Positions 37,475 through 52,571 are shown, counted from the stretch's first letter. The stretch is 64,000 nt of DNA from Silurus meridionalis (GCF_014805685.1 NC_060899.1:10602454-10666453), one strand, 5' to 3'. Notes: generated by a model not told the origin, from the letters alone. Numbers and translations are program-made.

Positions 37475-37509
<35 letters not shown>
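37475..37509 (+). repeat. (AC)n microsatellite next to the plexin donor site
   Basis: 17 units starting 10 bp after the exon's end. Confidence 0.98.
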
Positions 37510-37511
<2 letters not shown>

Positions 37512-37989
37512 GTTTATTGAACACAAATGCAGCGTCCACTTAATTGAAATCCATTTGTTAAGCCCTGTTTTTTTGAGAAAGAACAGACTAAAAAACTTAT
37601 TTAAAGCTCTATAATTAAGGTTTAAGGGCAGTTGTTAAACTCAAAACAACAACACAGCGTATGAGGCAAATTTAAAACATCACACTGTAACAACACAGTT
37701 GTTGATTGTTGTGTAATTTTTTATAACTTTTCAGTAATAATAAGACAGGAAAAATATCTTCTAGGTAATTAAGTTTTTTTCTGTGGCCACATTTATCACT
37801 AAAATTGAAGCACCAAAAAGTTTTTTATTACATTGAAATGGCTAACAGCTTCATTTACAAAAAAAATAAATATTGTGACTGAATTATTATTGAATGCATG
37901 CCTTCATTATTTTCATTATAATAGAGTTTCAAATGCACTCTATTCCAGTACATAAACATTTTCAGCTTGTCTCTGGTGCGCTGTGTTGT

Positions 37990-38800
37990 TTAGATTTTTC
38001 TTTTTCTGTTCTTTTATTCATATGTATGTTTCGTCTCTCTTCTTTACTATTCTGCTGTATTCTGCTTCACTTTTTTCTGTTCTGCTGTTTCTATTTTGGT
38101 ATTTTATTCTGCTTTTTCTTTTTTGTTCTGCTCTCTTCTGTTCTGCAATATTCTGCTTTGCTCTCTTCTGTTCCGCTATATTCTGGTCTGCTTTCTTTTG
38201 TTCTATTCTGCTCTCCTCTCTTCTGCAATATTATTCTCTTCTATTCTGCTCTCTTATGTACTGCAATATTCCATTCTGCTTTCTTCTCTTCTGTAATATT
38301 CTGTTCTGCTCTCTCTGTTCTGTTCTATTCTGCTCTCTTCTGTTCTGCAATATTCTGTTCTTTTCTGCTCTCTCCTGGTCTATTTTGCTCTGTTCTCTTC
38401 TGCAATAATCTATTCTCCTTTCTTCGGTTCTGCTGTATTCTCTTCTGCTCTGCTCTCTTCTGTTCTGCTTTGATGTCTCCACTCTGTTCTTTTTGGATTT
38501 GTATGTTTAACTTTTGCTCTGCTATATTTTTTTCTGCTTTCTTCAGTTCAGTTATTTCTGTTCTGCTCTATTCTCTTCTGATCTGTATTTCTTACTTCTT
38601 CTCAGCTGCATTCTGTTCTCCAATATTCTGTTTTGTTCTTGTCTGTTTGCTTTTTCTCTTTTCTGTTCCCATCTGCTCTCCTGTCTTCTCTACTGTTCTG
38701 TTTGGTTTAGCAATCTTCTGTTCTGTTCTGTCCTTGTTCTGCTCACTCTTGTTCTATTATACTACTTTGGTTTTTCTCGGCCCTGTTCTGATCTGTGCTG
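37990..38800 (+). repeat. Degenerate pyrimidine minisatellite (TTCTG/CTCTC units)
   Basis: About 800 bp consist of imperfect TTCTG, TTCTGCTCTC and TTCTGCAATATTCTG units. Nearly all bases on the + strand are C or T apart from the G of each unit. The bias removes most stop codons, giving a 331-codon open frame and other overlapping frames, all low-complexity Phe/Ser/Cys/Leu. Confidence 0.9.
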
Positions 38801-39296
38801 ATATTTGCTGTGCGTTTCCTTTTTATTCTATTCTCTGCTCGTATCATAATTGTCCTCTCTACGTTCCATTTAAAACACCATGGACATGAGATAGAATATA
38901 TATGCATAATGTGTCATGGGAATGAGCGAGATTGGTGGCACTGGACTGGAGAGGGGGAAGGTGTAGGAGTGAAAAGAGATGGAGGGAAAGAGTCAGAGAG
39001 CAAGGTCACCTCTCTGTGGCTGTAATGAAGTGAGTGAAAGCAAAATGGCAGCTCGGCATCAGAGCTGTCATATTAAGCATCAGGAGCATCAGGGGAGTGG
39101 AACACATCTGTGAAAGGAGACACTGCGACAAAAAAAAAAAAAAAAAAGAAAGAATGTCTGTGATTGATGACTGTCCTGCTTCCTTTTCTGTGGGCATTTT
39201 TAGCTCTTGTGTTGGATAGCACATGTCCCACTGGTGTTTCATTTGGAGCAATGTGGACAGAGTGGAGTCAGGAGGGTGATATGCAGTAGAGGTAAT

Positions 39297-39302
<6 letters not shown>

Positions 39303-39337
<35 letters not shown>

Positions 39338-39360
39338 AGAGAGAGGGAGAGAGAGAGAGA
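39303..39360 (+). repeat. (GA)n with GGGA interruptions
   Basis: About 58 bp of purines. A 18-base A run lies upstream at 39130-39147. Confidence 0.96.
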
Positions 39361-40214
39361 CGCTACAGAACTTTTGTTAGTGTGATGTCTAGCTGGACTG
39401 TGTGCAGATGTCATGAGCTACACAGATCAGTGCACAGAGTGGCTCATGTGAGCTCTGATTAGAGTTCGCTTCCAGCAGGGACACAAAAGGAAAGAATGAG
39501 AAAAAGAGACAGACTTACTGAGTCAGCAGCTTATGCATTTATTCACATACACTTGCATACACCCCCCGCACACACACACAAATACACATACCCACACACA
39601 GCCTTATATTTTACAATTGGATGAGCTCCCAATACTCTGTCAACTTTATAGCCCCATGCATCATCCTTGCATCACACAGACCTTGAGACAAAGGATTAAC
39701 AACCAATAATATACAGCTACATACAACACACATTCATGTACACTTCACATTCCTTTACGTGGCTGTGCAGTAGTCAGGAACTGACTTTACCTCAGCCCTT
39801 GTGCAATTGATCTAGCGAGTGTGGCAGAACAAAGACAGATCACATCATAAAAGAACCATCAGCCGTTCCCGTCCTTGCCTTACCCCCTTTTTCTGGTCCA
39901 TGCTCCCAGAGTGCCATCTGATTAATTCAGCATCAGTCAGTTTAAAACCCAGCCTGGGAGACCTAGACCCTCTGTCACCCTATCTCATATGTGCAGAACA
40001 TTCGCTCCTACCATTTGGACACACACTTAAGGAACAGGATTTGCATGCTAATCAGCCTCTCATTTATTTCCTCTCTCCATGTTAATAAGACAAAATAAAA
40101 AATGTTCCAGAGCTGGAACTGGGAGGTGTAAAGGTGCTCTGTGATGCAGAACTTACTGTCTGTTGCAAAAACCGACAGCCAAGACTTCCATAAATATTGC
40201 ATAAAAGTCTCTTA

Positions 40215-40410
40215 AGAGAAAGCTTCAGCAGGCCTAGATTACGTGAAGCATATTCCAAACCCTCGATATGAGCTGTTACTATAGAAACAACAACCAATCG
40301 GTGCAAGTACATTAATATAAAATTATTGCTTGTTGCAGCAGGAGCTACAGTCAGAACTGTGTTATTCTGACTTCTGACTGGAGAATTAAACAGATCTGTG
40401 CTATAAAGCA
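40215..40410. repeat. Probable MITE, copy 2 (opposite orientation to 13922-14140)
   Basis: It contains GTTACTATAGAAACAACAA (about 40273), the reverse complement of the motif in the copy at 13922-14140, and ends with TTCTGACTTCTGACTGG. The class is unresolved. Confidence 0.35.
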
Positions 40411-40836
40411 TTTAAAACTTAGTTAAACAACAAAAAGGAGATTTTTATTTGACAGAAAGCCTCTCGACATTGTCACATGACAGCTACTGGGCAGGGAGGC
40501 TGAAGCCAGCCAGACGCATTGTTTCAAACTGTTACTCATGCTATCCTTTATATGCACACACAAGCCTATAGACATGCATGAATGTCTAGTGTTGCTGTTG
40601 CTGTGAGCAATTGCTCTGGGTTTTCAACCTGTGATATCCCTACACAGGATGAAAAAAAAACCCCCAAAAAACAATATCTATCTTTTCTACCTGCATTTAT
40701 TCATAGCCTCCAGTCATTTAAACAGCTGTGTTTGTTAAACTGGCTCTTTGTTTACCTAACCTAATCTATGCAACCAGCCTAGGCAAGTTTAGAAAGTTTA
40801 TTTTTGACTGCCACAGAGACATCTGTCAGGTTTTCC

Positions 40837-40981
<145 letters not shown>

Positions 40982-41314
40982 TTATGAAAGACAGAACCAA
41001 AATGTTCATAAATACTATCGTTAAAAGAGGTACAGTCGAGAAATAGTTTTTCCCCTGAGGTATAAACAATGTAAATGCTCCCGTTTTAAAGATACAACAG
41101 GAGTCCTTATGGTCCAATTAGATCCTTTAATGAGGTTACTCGACAATTATGATTCTCTAAATAGAGATACAAAAGATGTACCCTTGAGGCCACCACTCCA
41201 GTGACAAGCTTTTTCGTACAGTTTAGTCCATGTCGTATTTACATATTCATGACTAAGAGTTTCTGGATCATTTTCTTAGCAGTTCTTTGGTCACGCCATA
41301 CCTTAAAGAGACCT

Positions 41315-42155
41315 GTATGCCAAAATAATTGGTACACCTGACATTTCTAGCCATATGTGGTTCTTCTTCAAAATGCCTTCACAAAGTTGGAGGCACACAA
41401 TTCATTTTTTATTTAATTTTATTTATATAGCAATTTAAAAAATGGACATTGCACCAAAGCAGCTTAACAGAGACAAAGAGGTTATAAAGTTGGAATGTAT
41501 TAGTGAAGAGTTAATTGAAAATTAGTTTCTTCCTTTTACGTTTAACCAGTCAGTGGTGACTGTGGCATGGAAAAACTACCTGAGATGGTATGAAGAAGAT
41601 ACCTTGAGGGGACCCAGACTCCATATGGGTGGCAACGAATTTCCTTTCATAATAGTTTCATCATTGCTGGGGTGTACTGTTCAGTGATGGGCACTTAAAT
41701 GCAATGCTGTTCATGCAAACTGCGTTCAATTGTTTAAGATGACTTTGGATGTGGTAGCATTAAAATTTCTTGAACCTAGAAACTAAATGTAGGAGACCCA
41801 AACCTGTTTCAGCAAGACAGTGTCACTGTGCACATAGCCAGCTCCATGAAGATATGGTTTACAAGGTTTTGAGTGGAAGATCTTGACTGGCCTGCTAAAG
41901 AGTTTGGATCTGAACCCTACTGAACACCTTTGGAACACTGACTGCACCCCAGGCCTCCTCACCCTACCTCAGTACCTGACTCTACTTAAAGCCCTTTTAG
42001 CTGAACAAGCACAAATATCTACAAACACTCTAAAATCTAGTGGAACACCTTCCCAGAAGAGTGAAGGGTAATATAACAGTAAATCAGGACTAGATGTGGA
42101 ATGAGATGTATAAAAAGCACATACAAATCTTATGCTCAGGTATCCACAAACATCT
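41315..42155 (+). mobile_element. Tc1-like transposon remnant with nested LINE tail
   Basis: The left part (AATTGGTACACCTGACATTTC to about 41402) and the right part (from about 41726) belong to one Tc1-like repeat. The right part still shows transposase-derived peptide LDLNPTEHLWN near 41900-41936, followed by CTPGLLTLPQYL. In the family this lies before the last catalytic acidic region. Stops and frameshifts make it inactive. Confidence 0.8.
41402..41725 (-). mobile_element. L2-like LINE 3' end inserted in Tc1 remnant
   Basis: On the minus strand the sequence ends AAGCTGCTTTGGTGCAATGTCC followed by AATAAAATTAAATAAAAA. The + strand shows AGATACCTTGAGGGGACCCAGACTCC, as in the L2-like element at 21985-22200 (AACCTTGAGAGGAACCAGACTC). 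The Tc1 sequence resumes on both sides with a shared CAATT motif, consistent with a short target duplication. Confidence 0.7.
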
Positions 42156-43132
42156 GTTCATATACTGTATTTTTTATATTCTTATACAATTTTAAAAATA
42201 ATATTTTGTATATTTTATGCAAATATGCACTCACTTGGCTTTTACCAGGGGCCAGTACAGTACACTTCATTTGCATGTGCCACAGATACTTCTTATTAAT
42301 CAGCCTAATGAGAAAAAAACAGGATTACGTTCCTTTCGTTGTAATTGTAGCCTGTGCCTTCTGCTCATGCATTACAGTTTTGGTCATTTGAAGAATTCCA
42401 TATAGTTTAAGACCAAAGAAAAAAAAAATTAAATATATATATATATAATATATATAAAACACAATATGACATTTTTATATGAACAGGATCTGCTTTCTGA
42501 ATATATACTGCAGTGTATTTGTAGAGGACCTGCAAGTCTTCACCTCTTTAATAAACAAATTATTGTGCAGCTGTCTGACCTTAGCTCCTAAACGACCCAC
42601 TGAACAAGCACACACACACACCCACACGCATACAAACACACACAAGCTCCTGTACACATAGAACACCCACTACTACTAGAGCTATTGTTAGCATTCAACT
42701 GAGACATGCTCACACTTATCCATGCACTCATTTCATATGCAGGTTGCAACTTTCTCTTTCTAATTTGTCCTTGTAATCAAACCTCGAGCGCAAGTCTAAA
42801 TTATGTTCGTTCTCTATGCATAGTTATGCTTCCCTCACATGAAAGCAGATTTGAAATGTATTGCTTTTTCATCTGGGTTTTCTTGTACACTTCACATAAG
42901 ACGTCGTAAAACCACATACACCCTGATAGAATGCCATAACTCATATGCTCTTTCTGGTTGTGTCCAGTGCGTGTTTTGGATGCTTAATGACAACGGCTTC
43001 CAGAACATTAACAGTCTTGAGCGACTGGTTTATTCTAGAGCAGTGCTGTGAAATGGATAGAAGATACAGCTGCTCAGGTTCCCCTCACTGTTTCTCTGTT
43101 AAAAATAATGTGAGTTTGTGTTTGTAGACTGT
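42156..43132. other. Unique intronic sequence
   Basis: No element was recognised beyond a short TA run near 42434-42458 and a short CA run near 42608. Confidence 0.45.
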
Positions 43133-43159
43133 GGGTTGGGGTGGGGGAAAGGGGGGGGG
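43133..43159 (+). other. Canonical G-quadruplex motif
   Basis: Four G-runs of 3, 4, 5 and 9 bases are separated by TT, T and AAA. This satisfies the standard G3+N1-7 pattern with short loops. A CpG-containing stretch follows (43196-43280). Confidence 0.85.
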
Positions 43160-43683
43160 TGTAGTGTGTCATCACTGACAGTAATCAGAGAACACGGAGC
43201 GAGCGCTTGACTCACGCACGCGGTGAATTTTCCTATCTGCTGCCGACGAGCTGAAGTGTGTATATCACCTCCTCTCGAGCAGAGCTGGCCCTCTTTGTCT
43301 CCGTGTCACAATGAAGGATGTTCATGTGTTGCCCTGCATTAGGACTGATTCTGCAGCATTTACGGCTTTGTCTGTCCTTTTTGAGACGTGGAAAAAATGA
43401 GCAAGGAGTTTTGTTGTGACCTATAGCACTGCTTAACTGAATGAAATCAACAGAATGAAATCTAAGAAGTTATACAAGCCTTGAGTAATGATTACACATA
43501 AAAATAAGGGTTCATCGGGTAATTAAAGCTCTTTAGCTGGCTTTTAGATTTTTGTGAAAAAAAAGCAAGAATCTTCAATAGAGGTAAATGTATATAAATG
43601 TCTAATTCTATTATTATTATTATGCATTAAATATAAGATTATTCAGCCTATTTTTTAAGATATTTTGACCTCTTTTCAAACAT

Positions 43684-46370
<2,687 letters not shown>

Positions 46371-46412
<42 letters not shown>

Positions 46413-46424
46413 TGTGTGTGTGTG
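46371..46424 (+). repeat. (TG)n microsatellite
   Basis: About 27 units with one TT break. Confidence 0.97.
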
Positions 46425-46574
46425 CCAGTCTATGCATGGGTTTGTCTGTGGGGGTTGTTAGGGGGAGGCCTTTATGTGATGGAGGGGCTAACAGGAAATC
46501 AGCGGAGCAAAGGATGTGATTAATGAGAACAAAGCGACATTAATATTCAGTTAAGGGCAGTGCACACTCTCTCA

Positions 46575-46606
<32 letters not shown>
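46575..46606 (+). repeat. (AC)n microsatellite
   Basis: About 15 units, between two TG arrays and so inverted to both. Confidence 0.95.
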
Positions 46607-46764
46607 TCACTGTACACAAAATGCCCCTGGTATATTCGTAAATCTCCCTGACAATAAGCAAAAAAAGAAATGTACTTTTTCTGAAATCCGTATTGAATAA
46701 AGATAAAGCGAGCGGGACTTACAACCATGTAGATAAGCTGCGTTGTACTATCATGTAAGTTCAG

Positions 46765-46766
<2 letters not shown>

Positions 46767-46856
<90 letters not shown>
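46767..46856 (+). repeat. (TG)45, longest pure dinucleotide array
   Basis: 90 bp of uninterrupted TG. Confidence 0.98.
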
Positions 46857-46857
<1 letters not shown>

Positions 46858-49800
46858 TTTTGTGGTCTTTTTCGTTTTTTTTGACACACCCACTTTCTGC
46901 GGTTCCTCATTTTAAATACACAGCAGCTTTCAGCTTTTGGCGTGTTCACCCCCTGCTCTCTTCTTGACCCCTGTTAGAGGGTGTGTTGAAAAAAGCTACA
47001 AGGAAGTCATTTGACCAATGACCTCCATCCTTCTTCTCCTCACCAATCAATGTCATGCGACCTGCTTCACACAAAGACGTTGATGAACTCAAGTCACTGC
47101 ACTAATGGAAGGGGAACAATGAAAATATTCTTGATTTGTCTTTAAGCTCTCTGTCAGGGCCCGGTGTAAACCCGAGAAAGCGCTTTTTAAAGGACTACTA
47201 TGACACTATTCACACAGGATAAATCTCATGCATTCATAACATGCATAGGCCTACCTGGGCTTTTATATATATATATTTTTTTTGGAAGACAACAATGTGA
47301 CTAGGATATGGAAAGTGAATGCTTAAATAAGAGCAACCAACATCAGCCATCGTTCATTATTGGTTCTGCATGGATGCAAGTTTGTTTTTAGCAGGATATA
47401 TTTGACACTATAGAAAAGGCCTGGCGTATGCTAATGGACATTTGATTTATTTAACCTCGTTCCTTATCTTGGACTACCAAGGGGGTCGACGCTGCAGAAA
47501 AGCAGAGGTTGTGGGAAAGGAATCAATCCCGGCGATACAGTCTGTCCTGGAACTGGTGTCAGCTTCTGGCAGGTTGACGCCATCACTTCCTATTGATATG
47601 GCTACAAATCCTGATAAATGCCAATGTCAATACATATGAGGTTATTGATGAGGCTATTTAACTGACTCTGTTTCCGAAAGATAGTCACAACCCCATTTTC
47701 ACCTTTACATGTGTAACACAATGCCATTATCTTTATTTATCTTTATTGATTTATCTCTGTATATTTGTATTGTAATTAAAAGACAAAAACTTATGTCCTA
47801 ATCTGACTGTATTTAATTAATCAAATATTAATCTGTGACTATAAACTTTAGACATTCTTTATTCCTGCTTGCACCTAAAGTAATCCTGAGTCCAAGAAAA
47901 AATGATTTTTACATTCTGCTTGTATATTTGTTTGAATTTCGTATCTGTTTGGACCATGGTTATCTGTTTGTTCGGAATAACATATGCATGCTTGCTTATT
48001 TCTCCAGTCTCCTTGGAGAACTGGTGTCATCGGGACTCAGGTGTTTTGTGGTTTCGAGGTCGGCTCCTGACCTCAGCAGTGTATCAGAGTGCAAGTGTCA
48101 ACTATGAGGTCAGCTCTAGGTTGATGCTGCAAGTTGAACGGTATCATGTGATGCTCCTGTGGTTTCTAAGAGAAATATCAATTGATTCCTTTGTTCTTTT
48201 TCCCATTCAACAAACCAAAGCCTCATATTAGCATTAACTCTATTCATCAGATTGGATTAAGGCTAAGCATGGTTAGTTCACAGATTGGCCAATTCTAACC
48301 TCTTTATTTGATAATAAACCTTCTGTCAAGTTTGATTAGCTGATTAAGTTTGATTGCTAGATTTCTCCTATTACCACTCGGGTATTGTGTGCTGTTGTTA
48401 GGCTCAGGTTTAGGCTCAGCAGTCCACACTCACGGAAACTCCTGTTGACCTGATGGCAAGTTATAGATTTAGCCCTGCATAAGGAGACAAGCACGTGTCA
48501 CACTTGGTGTTATTAGTGTTCGCTGAAGCCGAGGCCAGAGGCAGTTTCTGTACCTGCTCAACCCTCATCACTGTCTTAAAGGCTCTCCAGGGAGGTTTTA
48601 CTTCACTGCTGACTTAATATCTTCTAATGAGGAGGGGAATACTCGGAATCTGGCAGTGTACAGTTGTTTAGTTTTTTGTCACTCTTAAGGGAAGAAAAAA
48701 ATAACAAAACTCAGCATTGTTGAAAGTACCAGCCCCCATAATTTGTTTAAAAAAAAGAGCTGCATTCACATTTTCTCAGTCTGTCCATTGTTCATCAACC
48801 TTGTGTTGGACATATGTGACAATGAGATGTGTCAGTGTTAGCACAAAAATGTATTGTCAGGCATCAGTCAAACGTGGCTAAGTGGTGCTTCTGCAATCTG
48901 TTTATTTTTAATTTTTAAAAAAGAAATACTAAGTGCAAAATAAACAAGTTTCCCCTGTTTTTACCATGGTTGTGTGGGCAGTGAAGTGACAGTTCTGTAA
49001 CTTTCTCCTAGTTCACTTCTCCCAGAGACATTGGCTTGTTGGCTCAGGAATCAGGCTCGAGGATGGCAGGATAATAACATCCGCAATTAAAATGTTCTGG
49101 CGTGTCAGGAGTCGTTGTAGCTGTCACCAAGTGACTGTATAATCGGGGAGCCTCTGTGCATGTCTCACCATGCTAAAGTAGGGAAAAAATAAAAATAAAA
49201 TATGCCATACATCAAACACATCACTAATAATGCCACTTCTCTCTCGTAATTGCAGGCTTTAATTGCAATAATTATTTACAAGCCTAATTAAACAAAAAAA
49301 AAGAAATCTTGAGAAGTAACTGCTAGTTCAAGGAAACATGCACGGTTGTGTCAAAGAGGCAAGACTGCAGCAGGAGAAACGCTGCTAGGGTGCTATCATT
49401 ATCGCTAGCTGTCTAATTGGTGGAGGCAGTCCTGTATGACTTGCTCGTTTCGCTTTCTCTCAGTAAGTGAACACAAACTGGCTAACTGAGACAGAGAGTG
49501 CCTAATGACTTTATTGTCTGGCGGTGCATAGAAAACGAAATCAGCACTCTCTAAATATCTCTGGGCTTCTTTGTTTTAAGATACACTCAGGAGAAGGGCG
49601 GGACGGCAGCTGATCAGACGGCGCATTTTTACTAATTAGGTTAGGCACAATTGTAAAAGAAAAAAAAAAAAAAAGCGTTCTGTCTGGACCAGCTGCTTAG
49701 GTATGGAGTTAACCCAACCCAAGCAAGTGTGATTGTAGCGATAGCACATTATATGGAAAGCAAAAATATCTTATTTGCTTTCTGCTTTTCTTATTTCGAA

Positions 49801-51495
49801 TGCATTTTGAGCACACAGATGAAAATCTAAAGTATACCCTCTTTTTTAAGATATTTGAAATGTGCTGCTGACTCACGCTAACGCTAAGAATAACCTCTTA
49901 TCTGTTGTTGACTACATGCTTTTTGGAACTTTGAATAAACTTTCACTGCATTCAGGCTTTATTTATTAATCCCTGGCCCCAAAGATAGCATAACAACCTG
50001 CTCCTCTTTATCGATTATTGCCAGCCAAATGTGAGCTGACTCTCAGGCTGTGCCAAGCCATAATGGGTATAAATGGGTATACCACTGTGAATGCGTGCTT
50101 CAAGACTGAGGCTGTCAATGTCTACCTGCTCTTTTCACTGATGAATGTCACCGTGAGCTGGGCTGCCCTCATTTTTTTGTGTGGAGAGGCGGGGGGCACG
50201 GAGCCCCCCTACCCGCTTAGCATGCCCCAAGCGTCCCGTCTGATTCAGCAGTAAATGCTGGGCAGGCTGGCAGGCATCCCGGTCCTTCCTCCCACACCAC
50301 TACCCAGTCCTAGAGCCTGCCAGACCCACATATGCTCTTTGTCTGAGCTGCTGAGCTGCTAATGCCTTAGACACAACAGCAAAAAACCCTGCGCCGTATG
50401 AGACAATTGATTTCCTCACTTGCACAGAGGTGGTGGCAGGTTTTGCCTTTTCCCTGGAACTGTATATGGCAAATACAGTGACGGGGGTTTCTGTTTTAAA
50501 GCAATGGCAATGGCAACAGTGAAGATTAGTCGATTCCACACAATGAAAATAATGGCAAAAAAAGTCATCCTTTTCAGAAATAAATGCACAGAACTAGTAA
50601 AAATATACAGAACTGTCACCTTGGATTAGTTTGGTTGCCTCGGTTGCTTGACAGAAGCACTTGAGAGTAGTCTCCTGCTATGACAGATTGTCAGAGAAAT
50701 GTCAGTAATGTTGTATTGCAGTAAGTGGCCAGTTATTTAAATGGACCTAGTTCTACAGTATATGATGTGAGCTGTAAAAGTATTGGGTTGATAGAAATGC
50801 TGCAAATAAATATTTAAAACTAACCAGGTATGCTCTTTCAGTTATGTTTTTAAACAATCAATCATGTTAAAAACCATGCTTGGTTATTGAAGTCATCTAC
50901 AAATGTCTTGATCTATCCTGTGCTGAGATACATTAATGCAAATAAAGCAGTTGGATGGATTCGATGTGAATCATTTGGTGTTTGTGGTGTATCTTTATAG
51001 CAGCACTAACAGAGGCAATAATGGTAATGTGAACAGGCTCATTGCCACCCACAGAGCAAATGATGGATGCCACTCTCAAGCGCTGAACTGGCGACACACT
51101 AAGTAAAGCAAATGCTATAATGCTTTTAGCGCTCCAAGTTTAAAAGTGCTGCATTTTATTCTCAAACCCCATTCTGTTATTTCCCTTATGTCCATCTAAC
51201 ACATTTCAACTGATATTGCTTAGGAAACTGATAAATCTAGGGGAAAAACTGCAAAACTAAGAATCCAAACAAACCCCTCATTTTTTAAGACTCTATGTCT
51301 TACTTATAGCCTGTTTTCCCTGAGACAGCCCAATAGTTATTATGAATTCTCAGGCTGGTATCGAGGTTAAGACAAAGAAAACTATAGACAGCTTTGTTAT
51401 CTGCATTCTCCTGGCCTCTTGTCACACAGAGAATGAGAACGACTCCTCCGAGAGGCTGAAATTAATGAGGAGTATGCAACAGCATCGCGCTGCTT
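46857..51495. other. Unique intronic sequence, fewest repeats in the window
   Basis: About 4.6 kb contain no long microsatellite and no recognised transposon, in contrast to the rest of the intron. The homeodomain-type cluster at 49245 lies here. Confidence 0.45.
49245..49296. promoter_or_regulatory. Cluster of TAATT homeodomain-type cores
   Basis: CGTAATTGC, TTTAATTGC, AATAATTATT and CCTAATTAAAC occur within 50 bp. Homeodomain proteins bind TAAT cores, so an intronic enhancer is possible. AT-rich DNA yields such cores by chance, hence low confidence. Confidence 0.2.
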
Positions 51496-51679
51496 TTTAT
51501 TCCACTCCACAGCGCTGAAGGACATTGTTTACTTAGCCTCTTCAAGCTCCACAGGTGGACAAATTATTCTACAACCATAAAAAAAGAAAAAGTGGGAAAA
51601 AAGTCTGTATCTCTATCGCTGCCACACAATAATCTGGAAATCTTGAGATCAGTGGAGTGAATCGGATGGGTGCAGAGCA

Positions 51680-51842
51680 TCAGCTGCACTCCCAGGTGTC
51701 AATGTTCTTCTTGTAAATTGGGCTTTTCTCAGGGTTGGTTTGCTGCTTGGACGAGGATGCGTATTTGCGATAAGACTTGAACCAGTTGAAGGCACCTGAG
51801 CCTCGTAATGCCCCCACCTCCTCCTTCCAGACCATCCTAAAC
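51680..51842 (-). CDS. Candidate terminal exon of an unidentified minus-strand gene
   Basis: On the minus strand a T-rich run ending GGCTAG (51843-51855) could be a splice acceptor. The following 163 nt stay open for 53 codons in one frame and end in TGA (51680-51682). The predicted tail contains GAFNWFKSYRKY and ends NIDTWECS, with codon choices typical of vertebrate coding DNA (AAC, TTC, AAG, TAC, GAG, ACC). An AATAAA polyadenylation signal lies downstream at 51496-51501. I do not recognise the protein. An open stretch of this length occurs often by chance, so this is a hypothesis and not a gene call. Confidence 0.2.
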
Positions 51843-51926
51843 CTAGCCAAAAAAGCATGCTAGGCAAGTGCCCATTGAGCAGGCACCGGACCAGTGGGGT
51901 GCAGTCAAACCTGCCATCTGTATATT

Positions 51927-51929
<3 letters not shown>

Positions 51930-51981
<52 letters not shown>

Positions 51982-51992
51982 AGACACAGACA
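51930..51992 (+). repeat. (AC)n microsatellite with (CAGA) end
   Basis: About 46 bp of pure AC, then ACAGACACAGACACAGAC. It lies just upstream, in minus-strand terms, of the candidate exon at 51680-51842. Confidence 0.97.
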
Positions 51993-52309
51993 GTGCACGT
52001 CCACACTCCATGATGTTAGGAAGGTGGAAACAAAGAGCTAGCAGAGGGATGTTAAACAAATGGATTCACACAACAATGTACAGCCCTTGTCAGCGAACCA
52101 TGAATTGCCTTACAAATGTGTGTTTTCTTTCTACCAGACACAAAAATACACGCATAAAACCTGAATGCATACTCACAGCGGAGCTTGCAAAACCCAAAGC
52201 ACAGACCCAATCAAGTGGGCTCCCAATCAACCCTGGGATCAGAGCGACACTCTGTCTGGCTGCTGTGTTTAAATCAATAAGTCCCCCGCTGTCTCCCCTG
52301 CAGATCTAC

Positions 52310-52340
<31 letters not shown>
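52310..52340 (+). repeat. (TG)n microsatellite
   Basis: 15 units. Confidence 0.95.
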
Positions 52341-52344
<4 letters not shown>

Positions 52345-52525
52345 TGAGAGTAAGTGAGTGAGATAGAAGGAAAGAGAGATAGAGGGACCTCAGCCTGTTG
52401 CTTGGGATGGCTGCATTATTAACTTCTAGCACACGGACTGAGGTGCTGCCTGCTGTCAATGCCGACTACGTTATTAGCTTAGAGACTAGCTTACCGCTGC
52501 TTGGGGACCCGATAGAGCTGCTGGT

Positions 52526-52571
52526 AAAAAAAAAAAAAAAAAGGAAAGGAAAGGAAAGAAAAGAAAAAAAA
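52526..52571 (+). repeat. Poly-A and (GGAAA)n purine tract
   Basis: 17 A's, then GGAAA repeats and A runs. No retroposon body was recognised before it. Confidence 0.93.

Noticed and set aside
37894..38889. 331-codon open frame, longest in the window
   Set aside because: It lies in a low-complexity pyrimidine minisatellite; overlapping frames are open too, and the product is a featureless Phe/Ser/Cys/Leu repeat.
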